Shown piece by piece: positions 34,053 to 44,960 of a DNA stretch of 64,000 nt. The position numbers were made by a program, and so were the translations under genes. The first letter of the stretch is position 1. Every line of letters begins with the position of its first letter. The notes under the pieces were generated by a model. The model was not told the DNA's origin and ran no database searches. It saw nothing but the letters and a program-made list of their open reading frames with translations. The stretch covers positions 106,526,034-106,590,033 of the forward strand of contig OZ035962.1 in the NCBI GenBank assembly GCA_964034945.1, given 5' to 3'. The DNA is from Chrysopilus asiliformis (Eukaryota; Arthropoda; Insecta; Diptera; Rhagionidae).

Positions 34053-37000
34053 ATCCGTCTTGAAATCAACAACAGCCGAAAATCCAAACACGGCAACCTC
34101 GACTTTCAATGGAAAACAGCATAATAACAATATGAACAAATATTTGTCGTCTTTGAATAAGATTAAACGACCATTAGCCACCCGAGATTTTTATTTTCTT
34201 TCATGTATCACAAGCTCTGACGCCATCAACTCGACATCCTTGCCTTGTGATCATATCGAGTGGGAATTCTTTCGCATTTCACCATTTATCTTCAACAAAA
34301 TATATAAGAGATGAGTTCTTTGTATGTACATTCCTCGAAATCTCCCCGGTCCCACTGTAATCGTGCGCCACACTCCAACCCTCAATCAAACACAACTACC
34401 CCTTGACAAAGAAAACCACCTCAAATCGTCCATCATGCGAGGAAATCATCACAGGGTTATAGAATTTTTTTTTATGATTTGTATTTTATTTTATGAAGCA
34501 TCCCCGAACCCAAAAGAATTTCTTCCCTGTGTCATATTGAACCCCATTCCCCATAAATATTTCACATATCAAATGTTATAAAAGGCGCTACTCCCAAGGG
34601 TTGAGAGGCGGATGTAGCTATCCTTCCAATGGTTTCATTTTTCTTTGTTTATTTCGGTTGGTTGTTCCATGCTCGATACGATTTTCTGTTTGACAAAGGG
34701 GTGACAACGCCAAAGAGGCGATGAACACACAAAAAGCGAGATCCTGAAATAGAATATACAGAAGAGTGTAGTCTGAAGTCCTGTGGGGAACGAACAACTT
34801 TAAGCTACAGGCAAACAAAAAGCTCAGCTTTGACGACATCAAAAATTTATCGCGGGTGGAAAGCCTTAAAAATGACAAGATTTCTGTCTGCATTTCTCCC
34901 CTGTGATGTATTCTTTTTGCCATCCTGACCCCCTTCACCAGGATGACATTTCATTCTGGGATTTTTTTTGGGCAAATCATTAGTTGTATGGGGAAAAAAT
35001 ATTCTCAATGGAAACCAGTCATAAAAGCCAACAAGAGGTTGTCACCATCGGAATTTAGGTTTCAAATTTCTGAAGAAAAAAATCGCAAAGCAAAGGAAGC
35101 AACAGGATCTGTAAAGCAGGCGTCAAGGATACGTTTGGTTTGTGTTTGAGTGTAGCTAAAAAAAGCGACTCATTAGGGGAAATTTGTTAGAAAATTTGAT
35201 GGCATTTGCGGCGTGATGCTAAAAAGAAAATGCACGTGGAAAATTTGTATAGTTTGAGTTCTTGTGAATTTTTAAAATCCCTGAAAATTCTATTTCTGTA
35301 GAATTTTGTATTTTTCTGGTGAAATTCGAAAGATTTTGTTATACAGATTATGGCTTTTGACAGTAACTTTTCCTTAAATTAAAATTAGATTAAAATCAAA
35401 GTGGGGTGACTCTCTTCTCAAACTTCAGACATTTTGTGAATAAAATTATTACATCTCTGATGTAATTTGGATAATATTTAACTTGTCTAACAGATGTCAC
35501 AATGTTTTCTAATTGAATTTTAAAGTTCAGAGAAAAGGGATTGTAATTTCATTTAAGTTGTTATTAAATTTCCGGAAAATGTGATTTAACCCAAGCAGCA
35601 CTTATGTCAACTGTGACGTTAGCAGTTGACATATGTCGTCACTACGGTTGACATAAATGCTGTTTTGAAATCAATAAAAATTCTTTAGAAAAAAAAATAC
35701 TTTTCTAATTAATTTATGTTTACTTCCCCATGAATTTTCCCAGATTTTCAGGTCATCAAATGGTCATCAAACTTTCGGTCTTCTAAATGGGGTTCAAAAT
35801 TTCAGTCGCCAAAAGAAGATTTCAGTCGTCAAAAGGGGTTCAAAATTTCAGTCGTCGAAAATAGTTTTTGCGGGTGGAGGGGGCTTCATTTCACAACGTG
35901 AAAAACTTTGTCATCGTCTTAAAATACATTTTTTCCAAATCATATTGTGAGGTTAGGCAAATGCTAGATATTTTAAGAGGCTAGATCTGCTAAATACGGT
36001 AACTGAAGAGGCATAATTCAGGTATTTTAATAATTTCTACTAGTGACATAACTTTAAATTCTGCCCTACTCTGAGGCAAAATTGAATGGTTGCAAGTGCA
36101 AGCCCCTAAAAAATTAAAACCAATTTTAGATTTTCTTTAGGTGAGCAAAAATTTTGGAACCGGTCTTCTACGGGCCCTAAAACCTCAAGCGTATCACCCT
36201 GTTTGAAAAAAAAATTCTTTTTCTAAAATATAAAAAAAAATCACACCTGCTTAGACAATAAATGAATTAAAAATCGCGTAAACTTGCGAAAATTCTTATC
36301 CCAAAAATTTTTTTTGATGTGATACTGAATAAAACTCTTCAACAAAATTCGCATCTTTACATCCTGAAGTTTATTCACTTTTCGTCATCTGTCCATTAAA
36401 ACTTTTCCGGATTTGTCAATTTGCTTGGGAAAAGTTTTCGAAAATGTGGATAAAACCGTCATGGATCCTGGATTATGTTGTCATTTTATTTCGACAACTT
36501 CATCAAAGATCTTGGACCTGGAAAGACAGTGCCTAAAAAGCGAAAAACTTTACTTAACGTTATTACACAGCATAGTAAGGGTTGGAGGGCTAGAGGCGGT
36601 AGCAGTAAATACTAACCCATGAAAAATATGAAATTTTAAATTCACTTTCCAATAAAGATAACGTATAATAGGAGACCCAGAAGATGAATAGCGAGATATG
36701 GAGAAGTTTGCTGCGGGCGAGGCGTAGGAATAACCAAAGTCATAAAACATTTTTCTCTTGCCTCATAAAAATGAAAAATTGGAGCAAAAATCTCAAGTGC
36801 CAATTTTTATACATTTTCCCCATAATTTCCATCCAAGGCGTAGAAAAAATCTGCTGCCTGTTCAACTTGTCGGAGACTGAATTGGCCATAGAAGAAAAAC
36901 GTCGTCGCATAAAAAAAACGGATATCAAACATGAGTGGCGTCAGGGGCTCGGAAAATGGCTTATGCTTGGTTTTAAAAAGCCGGGGAATGAAGAATCAAC

Positions 37001-38599
37001 ATCTGCTTCTCTACGGAAAGCGTTTTTTACTTTCTCTTTTCGTCGTCATTTTTATATACATTGCCCATGAAGAATAAGAAAGATGTCGAAATCGTTCTTA
37101 AATCCACCCTAAAGGACTATGCCGGGTAATAAAAACGGTACCGAAAAACGATCTTAATTCGATTCTGTAATGGAAAATGTTACTGTCCAATGACACCCAA
37201 CCCCCAATACCAGTCCTTTTGATAGCTAGTCCCTACTGTAGGGCCCCAATTGTAGTCGATATCTGTTAGACAAACGAAGAAAAAAGAAAATCCAAATAAG
37301 AGGAATTTCGTATGAAAAGTGTTTTGTGTCCGTTGGCGATTTTATCTTGGCGAGATATGAAAATAATGAGATCTTAAATTATGAATCGAGCGAGAACAAA
37401 TTTCAATGGTTAAATTTGAAATGGCATAGGAAAATATGGGCGGCCCATGGGGGACAGGCAGGAAAAACTCCCCGAGGAGATGAAGAAAATAATTGCAAAT
37501 CGATAAATTCACTAGCATAAATGATTGTAATTTTCCACTGCTTGAAAGTGCTTTTTGAGCTTCAGAAAATGAGTTTATTATTGGTTTTTAGTAAATTCTA
37601 ATTTCAATGAATATTATTAAAGTTTAATGCCATTCAATGTTTTTATACCGCCATTAAATTTCTTTTCTGTGCGGTAATGATTTTCTGATTTACGAGTTAT
37701 ATAAAGTGACATCTTCAGTTTTATTTAAAAAAAAAATAATAATAAAAATGAATGAATTGAAAAATTTTCTTCCAAAATTTAAGGCTGAATTAGAATGGAC
37801 AGCAGGGACAGCAACAGCAGCGCAGGAAAGGCGAGAGTGCTGCCGTCTAAAATACACTGACTTGACGACAGAGAGAATTTTGAATTTTTCGTCTTCACTA
37901 TGATTTAATTTTTGTTGATTTTTAATTGATGTTTACAATAAAATGTCCAAATTTTCCGTGAAACTAAAGTCACACAAAACCGACTGTCAAAAATCCTCCG
38001 CATTAACGAAACAAAATTATCCGTACAGGGTCTTCCGGTTCGAATTTTGAAATTCCCAATAAGATTCTAAAGAGCGACCTCCAAAACCGCTTAATTGTAC
38101 TTTCCCGAGAAAATAACTGAAAAAGGGATATTCTCGGGGGACCTTAACAAATTTTCATGAAAATGGGACCTAGCGCAATCGCTTTTTCGTCTCTGAAGAC
38201 ATTTTGGAAATAAATTGTAAGAATTCAGGAAATTTTCGTGATCGCTTTTAAGTGATCAACACCTCTACCCAATTGACCAAATTGGTTGGAAAACCAATTG
38301 GATTTCCAATCATCTTGTACCAAGTACCGAAGGTACGATTTATGGAATTTTGACTGGAAATCCAAGATTTTTTCCTGTGAAAATGGTCCTTTTTGTACCA
38401 TAAGGTCCATAATTCCAAATGTTCCCACAAATATTTTTAAACTTTATAAAGGAAAATTGCGTGGTACATTTGGACACGGTACAAAAATTCCAACATTGGT
38501 CAATTGGGTATTAATTAAGATGGTAGGTTCTCCACTTATTAATAGCGGCGGAAATTAATTTTATTGGTACCGCACTTCGAGTCTTTGAAAGTAAAACAA
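34053..38599. other. Intronic stretch with one unrecognised ORF and degenerate repeats
   Basis: The plus-strand frame 34060-34314 (84 codons, Asn/Thr-rich start) is less AT-rich than its surroundings but matches no family I know. A copy of the GTTGACATATGTC palindrome is at 35591-35662. A degenerate repeat of GGTTCAAAATTTCAGTCG(C/T)C with about 40 bp spacing lies at 35787-35868. The rest is without signal. Confidence 0.4.
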
Positions 38600-38602
38600 T
38601 TA

Positions 38603-39166
38603 AGGTAGCAATACACGACGAGAGACTTTGGTCTCTTAGACCAAAAATTTCGCCTCTGCATACAAAGAGACCTGTGTATACACTTCGGAGACCGGAGATT
38701 TGTCTCCAAGTATCAAGTCTCTAGGGTCTCTTGGGAGACTTAAGTTTCTTGCCGTGTAGCTACTAATGAGAGTCTCTTTAATGCGTCTCCGGTCTTCAAA
38801 ACGTTTTGATATCTATCTCTTGGTCTCCGGAGACGACTTTTGACATTTCAGGAAATTGTTTTGTGGGAACGAGAATTTGTTTCGTTGTTTTGAGATTAAA
38901 GGTCAGTTTTTATAAAGAAAAAAAGTGTTTTTACTTATTTTATATTTTAGATTAGTGATATTGTTGTTATGCTTGGAGACGAGATACCTGCGTCGTGTAT
39001 GCACTCGAGAGACTTTGCTTTTAGAGACTTTTTAGTAAACGTCTCCGGAGATCTATTTTTTGATCTCCAGACTTAAATGTCTGTGATCGTGTATACACTT
39101 TGGAGATTTTTGTCTTTTGTACCATGGAGACCAGAGACCAAAGTCTCTCGTCGTGTATTTCTACCT
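38603..39166 (+). mobile_element. PIF/Harbinger-like MITE with GTCTC/GAGAC motifs
   Basis: Inverted ends AGGTAGCAATACACGACG and, in reverse complement, AGGTAGAAATACACGACG, continuing through AGAGACTTTGGTCTC (over 30 bp, one mismatch). The 3 bp target duplication TTA lies at 38600-38602 and 39167-39169. TWA targets of 3 bp are characteristic of PIF/Harbinger. The 564 bp body repeats GAGAC, GTCTC and TCTCCGGAGA-type palindromes many times and has no transposase. Confidence 0.88.
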
Positions 39167-39177
39167 TTAGTGTAAAA

Positions 39178-39457
39178 AAAATAAAAAAAATAAAAAAAAT
39201 TTTTTTAAAAAAAGCTTTTATTAAAAAAGAATGCACTAAAAAGAAAAAAATAATTTTCTGGACGCTGTGTATCACAAATATAAAAGCTTTTTAAAAGCGA
39301 GATAAATTTTTATTTTATTGTTTTATGCTTTATCTCGCTTTTTAAAAGCTTTTATATTTGTGATACACAGCGTCCAGAAAATTATTTTTTTCTTTTTAGT
39401 GCATTCTTTTTTAATAAAAGCTTTTTTTAAAATTTTTTTTTATTTTTTTTATTTTGT
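39178..39457. repeat. Long near-perfect hairpin (arms about 120 bp)
   Basis: The left arm, ending GCGAGATAAA at 39306, and the right arm, starting TTTATCTCGC at 39329, pair over about 120 bases with a 22-base loop. They share TGTATCACAAATATAAAAGC, TTTTCTGGACGCTG and GAATGCACTAAAAAG. Only a shifted T/A count in the AAAGCTTTTT segment and the A-rich ends differ. It directly abuts the Harbinger-like element and precedes the satellite array. Confidence 0.9.
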
Positions 39458-39494
39458 TCTTTTTAGTCTTCGAATATATATCCTTACATTTGAG

Positions 39495-40260
39495 ATGTCC
39501 TTACAGGCTTTTTAACTTGAGAATCGTATTCAGCGACCCCAAAAACCCCCAGAATAGATTTTTTCCGGAAAATTTGGAGAAAAGGATAATCACGTTATCC
39601 TTACAGGACCTTCCGTTATCCTTACAGACTTTTTAATGACAGATTCGGATTCAGCGACCCCAAAAAACCCCAGAATAGATTTTTTTCTGGAAAATTTGGA
39701 GAAAAGGATAATCACGTTATCCTTACAGGACCTTCCGTTATCCTTACAGACTTTTTAATGACAGATTCGGATTCAGCGACCCCAAAAACCCCCAGAAAAG
39801 ATTTTTTTCCAGAAAATTTGGAGAAAAGGATAATCACGTTATCCTTACAGGACCTTCCGTTATCCTTACAGACTTTTTAATGGCAGATTCGGATTTAGCG
39901 ACCCCAAAAACCCCCAGAATAGATTTTTTTCCGGAAAATTTGAAGAAAAGGATAATCACGTTATCCTTACAGGACCTTCCGTTATCCTTACAGGACCTTC
40001 CGTTATCCTTACAGACTTTTTAATGACAGATTCGGATTCAGTGACCTCAAAAACCCCCAGAATAGATTTTTTCCGGAAAACTTGGAGAAAAGGATAATCA
40101 CGTTATCCTTACAGGACCTTCCGTTATCCTTACTGACTTTTTAATGACAGATTCGGATTCAGCGACCCCAAAAACCCCCAGAATAGATTTTTTTCCGGAA
40201 AATTTAGAGAAAAGGATAATCACGTTATCCTTACAGGACCTTCCGTTATCCTTACAAGGA
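39495..40260 (+). repeat. Satellite array, about 121 bp unit, six copies
   Basis: Units start (by the CAGCGACCCC landmark) near 39531, 39652, 39774, 39896, 40039 and 40160. Spacing is 121-122 bp except one of 143, which carries an extra 21 bp copy of ACCTTCCGTTATCCTTACAG. Each unit holds CCCCAGAATAGATTTTT, GAAAAGGATAATCACG and TTATCCTTACAG. Units are very alike, suggesting recent expansion. It is followed by a unique tail with a short GACAGACAGACAGAC run near 40370. Confidence 0.92.
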
Positions 40261-42279
40261 CGAAGTAGTAAAAATATTGTATTGTCATCGGACTTATATA
40301 AGTGTGCAAAATTTCAAGTCAATCGGACAAGTGGAAGTGGGTCAATATTGGGTTGCAAGATTTGATCTGACAGACAGACAGACCAACACGAAGGCAAGCT
40401 AAATAAAAGCTTTTAAAAATCATGTAAATCGATTCGGAAAAACTCCATAACCAAGGATGAATGAAATTTTTTTATGTATATTTTTTGTTCTCTGCGATTT
40501 ATAAAATTGAAGGGCTTCAACTGATTTCGAGCTTTTTTCAGCCGTTTTTGTAACTATAACAAAATTAAGAACTTTTTAAATGTAACAAATTTTTGAAAGA
40601 TTTTTTTCCCGTAGCCACGTGGCAATTAGAGACTAATTTCATTCAAGTTGTTTACATTTGAGTTTCACTCATTTATTGTCGAATTAATTTGTGAAACCAA
40701 AACGAACCGTGGTGTAATAAAATCTGACTTCCGTTTGTAAATAATCCTTTTTAGCATTTCGGGTTGATAACAATGATTCCTTCCGTGTCCCAATGGAATC
40801 GTTTGTGCTGTTCATCTTTATACCGTTTTCATTTCAATTCTTTTGGCATTGTGTAAAGGTCAAAGGGTTCTGATCAAATTAAGATTAAAATTAATGATCA
40901 TTGACATCAGTGGCAATGGCAGCAAGTAAACTAAACTACCCGCCCGCAAGGGTAAATGGGCGAAATTAAGAACCAAGTAAATTCGTTGGGGAAAAGGATA
41001 AACAAACAAATATTTGCATTCGCAAAACGATCCCTTTACTGTGCCGAAATACCTCAGCTCAATTAACGGCGGAGGCCCCAAAATGGGAACTGAAAAAGAA
41101 ATAACTTCGACTGAGCATATATCCTTCACCGAACGAAAGGTGGTTTATGTATGGAGTCCTTACACATCAATGAACTTCTCTTTAACACTTATGCGAAAAG
41201 ACACCGAGAATTGAATTTCAAGTACCAGCCGAGTATCAACATTTTGAATATCATGCAGCACGTGTTGATGTGTTAGTAAATATCGGAATGTTGCGGAGGG
41301 CAGACGGAAATGGTTTCCAACTTGTTATCTTTTATTCACGACAAACTGCTATAAATCAAGAAGGCAACCCTTTAATAAATTTGTGGCGTTCGTTCGTATC
41401 CTTTCTTAGGTTCACTGTCTTGAAATTGGTTACGATAGATACGAACGAATACCATGGGAAATCCTTTTTTCCAAGGATCTTACACACCCAACAAGTATTG
41501 ATACCCAGAGAGGCATCAAACAACCCACAGGTTATTTTTGGTATTGGAAGTTCACTTACACATATACAACTCGATACAGATGGCTAGGAAAGTACTTTCC
41601 TGAAGATCTATTTTCTTATCGGAAGCGTTAAATTTTATTTCGCGTAATTATGGTACATGGACGGTGATGGGGCATGTGGAAGGATGATGATGGCTTCTTA
41701 GTCCCGGCTATAAAACTGTATTTCACAAGCGAAAATTGAGTGAAAAACTGCCACAAGTCGTATACTTTAATATTTCTAGTATTTTTTTTTGTTTCTAGTC
41801 GAAGTCGGTTTTATGTGGAAACGTTGTACTTTTCATCCTTTTGCCTCATTCTAGGAATAGCCAGGATAAGTTTAGATCTTGCTTTCCAATCTTAAAGTGC
41901 TCCGTTCTCATGGAATCAGTGAAGCAAGCGATGAATTGAGAAAAGGAAATCATAAATTCTTTGAAATTAATTTCGAACTTCAAATAAAGTTTAAAAATAT
42001 AATCAAAATTTGTTGCGGTAGATTTTGTGGTTTCAGTATTTATACTCTATATGATATGTCATATACTAGTATATTAGGCTAGGTTAGGTTAAGAAAACCG
42101 CGCGCGCCCAGGCGTGAGCACAGCGCTACACTCAGAGGCATACAGGCCCATTGTTATGTCTTCAGTAGGTACTCATAAGACCTTTCAGCTGATCCTATTT
42201 GAACCAGTCCGACTTGTTGACAAAGCTCAGCGTAACCTCGAGTGGGTGGTTGCCAAGGCTACTATAAAATCTGGCCCCA
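40261..42279. other. Intronic stretch beyond the satellite
   Basis: The first 150 bp (AAAATTTCAAGTCAATCGGA, then the GACAGACAGAC run and AAATAAAAGCTTTTAAAAA) look like the end of a dispersed element whose core could be the satellite. Near 42076 the phrase GGCTAGGTTAGGTTAAG precedes a GCGCGC-rich patch. No gene recognised. Confidence 0.4.
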
Positions 42280-42680
42280 AGCGTACCATATCGGAGTATA
42301 TTAGATTTAGTTACCATTTCTAACGCATCGAACAAATGATCGGATACAAAAATGAACTACACCAGGATGTCCGTGCGTCTGTATGTTTGTCTGTCTGACT
42401 TTCTGTCCGTCTGTCTGTCCGTGAACACCATAACTTTTCGAAAGCATTGAGCTAGAGACTTGAAATTTTATATAGTTACGTTCTTGTAAATGGCTAGGCT
42501 AAGTTCTTGAACGGGCCAAATTCGATAATCCCTTCCCCCCTCCCCCATACAAACAGTTCTCGAAAACGGTGAGTCATATTGAAAAATTTATAAAGTAAAA
42601 TGGGTTTAGAATATGATTTTACATAACTCATCAATACATCACAATCCAATCGGACCAGTCATCTCCAATACAAATGAAAT
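42280..42680 (-). repeat. GGACAGAC-containing dispersed repeat, old copy 4
   Basis: A strongly diverged relative in reverse orientation. It retains ACCATATCGGAGTATATTAGA for the canonical end, AATGAACTACACCA, a CTGTC-type array at 42378-42420, GAGCTAGAGACTTGAAATTT and CAATCGGA near 42645. Confidence 0.65.
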
Positions 42681-42689
42681 ACTTTTTCC

Positions 42690-44800
42690 CTGTTTTCTGC
42701 GGTCCAAGTTATAAATCACGGCTTCTGTTATTGATAGGTTGCAGAAAACCTTACAAATGTCGCAATTTCATTCATGAGTTGTAATTCACGTAAAACTTTA
42801 GGAGCAATTTACGTAAAACTGTAAGAAGCAAGTATCAGGAAAGAAAGAAAATCTCCTCAGTTAAGGATCCCAGCCTCATCAAGACGAAGAAAACATTTCA
42901 AAAATATTTATCCATAAAGAAGAAAGTACAGTGCAGAAATACTACTGGCGTGAAAAAGCGTTGGTCATCCCCGAAATTATTAAAACAAACCTAATATAAG
43001 GAATAAAAATTACAGCTATATGTAAAAATTTCTTTAATAACATTTAGCTAGGAAGTGTTCCTTTTTTGCTGCCACTTTCATTGTTAATGTGCTAGAATTT
43101 ATACAGAAATGTTTACTTGAGGCCAACCAAAAATGTACGATCATGAGTTTACTTAATTAACTATGGAGCTTGAATATGAAATTTTCAGGATGACGACATA
43201 ATAATAACACTGACTAAGGATGCTTGAATATTACAATACATATATTCACACTTGTCTCAACCATAATAAGTTACATGCGAATATACGCAAGTATGTTTGT
43301 TGTCACATTTACTTTAGCGCTTGTATAGAACATAACATAAAATTATCCAAAATTGTAATATTTACATTTCGTGTAAGCTTCTTGTTATGTTCAATGCTGT
43401 AAGCTTCTCGTTTTGGAAAATTAATAAAGACAACCGCTTTATGGTATTTCATTAATCTTCGGCTCTCGAAATATCAAGGAAAATGGACCCTTCTTCATCG
43501 TCCTTATCATTCTGGCATTCGCACAACTCAAACCCATATTATCCGACATAAACGTAAACTCCTTCGTACTCCGAAATATAAACAAGAATTTCACATTTAT
43601 CATCTTAAGAAAATAAGCGAAAGCCACAGCGACATCTAACCGTTACCAGCATAAAAAAATAATCGTATAAATAAACAAACAAAATAATAATAATAAAAAA
43701 AACCGGAAATAAGGATGGGAAAATTTTTTTTTGAGGGTTTTGCTTCCCGCCGCACTAAATAAGGGACGGGTGGTGTGCTCTGGCAAGGATAATAACCGTA
43801 AAGCATCTGTAAAACAGAAATAACATTGTGCTATCATTAGGTTATGTTGCTCCATATTCCTCTAGAATTCCAGGGAAACCACTCAAAAATATATATGAGG
43901 GGATATTGAGGATAAAAATAACCCCAATAAGAATGAGAAGCACAGAAGAGCGAAGCCAATGACGGAATGAAAAATGTTTACAATAATTTCCAGAAAAATA
44001 TTTGCCCAAGGAAAAATGTCCAGCAGCCAATTTCCTACAGAATCTGAGTAGCAGTAAAACTGGCTGTGGAAGGGGTGAAATATTGTTCCAGCCAACAGAA
44101 ATTTCTGACTATAAATAACACATTAGCGGGCTTAAAAAACGTTCGTCCTGCCAGAAAATCGCTCGGGGAGGAATTTTCCACCCCTGAGTCCACTGCTGCC
44201 GAAACCACCAACAAATTTAGGAACCAACCACCACCAAACTTGGTGGTATTTCGCAGGGCAGGCACATTGATAAAATTATGCAATGTCACGTTGTGAAAAT
44301 ACTTTGCCAGTCCCTCTTTGAAATACATTTGCTCAAAAGATCAAGGAAGAGCTCACGGGCAGAGAAAGATAAGGAGTGGAATTACTACAGAAGAACCAAC
44401 TCCTGTCAACATTCGAAAAATTTGAGGGAACAAAAAAAAATCCTCTAAAATGCTGCGGGAAAAAACGAAAAATCGGAACCGTATCTTGTGTCAGACAACG
44501 AACTAAAGAGAGACACAATGAAATTGTGGCCTTTTTGGTGGGATCTTTGCCCGAAGCTATCCTGGCGATGTCTCCCATATCAAATCGAAATCTTATTCAG
44601 ATTTATTCATTGTCCCTATATCTAACCAAAAGGCGGGAACCAAAAGAGCAGCAATGGCAGTAGTCATAGTTAAAGGGCTGGTGAGAGGAAAAGTAGTCGG
44701 GATTGATTCACTCGACTTGGGACGCTGTCTGTTGCTTTAAAATGCTTCCGGGCACACAACATGTGTTCGTCGTCTCTAGTACTTGTTGACTGAAAGCAAT
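42690..44800. other. Intronic stretch, nothing recognised
   Basis: Several overlapping short frames (43439-44328) have no coherent protein. No element ends seen. Confidence 0.35.
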
Positions 44801-44960
44801 GAAACAACATTGGCCCCATACTAGTTCCCTGAGGCACTCCATCAGTGTGTGACATTCTTAAAAGACAATTCACCGGATTTGCGTACAGCTAAAAGCTTTC
44901 ATATGCTCAGGTTTCAGTTTGTCACACAAAAATTAATTCAAGTGCCATCCTGGGAATTTA
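44801..44960 (-). pseudogene. Fragment of a non-LTR retrotransposon reverse transcriptase
   Basis: The minus-strand frame contains GVPQGTSMGPMLFHCF preceded by NPVNCLLRMSHTD. This corresponds to the conserved GVPQGS.LGPLLF motif of Jockey/CR1-type LINE reverse transcriptases and the strand before it. After about 44795 the similarity ends and no F/YADD motif follows in any frame I read. Upstream the frame is interrupted. This is a dead fragment; the clade is uncertain. Confidence 0.5.

Noticed and set aside
33888..34181. Membrane-like protein with Phe-Phe-Cys-Ser repeats
   Set aside because: Artefact of the 12 bp GGAACAAAAAAA minisatellite read on the reverse strand.
39495..40260. CRISPR-like array of regularly spaced repeats
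   Set aside because: The whole 121 bp unit repeats with no variable spacers, in a eukaryotic intron; it is a tandem satellite.
44670..44873. Complete small protein at the reverse-transcriptase motif
   Set aside because: Only the GVPQG region is family-like; downstream residues do not continue the domain, so it is treated as a dead fragment.
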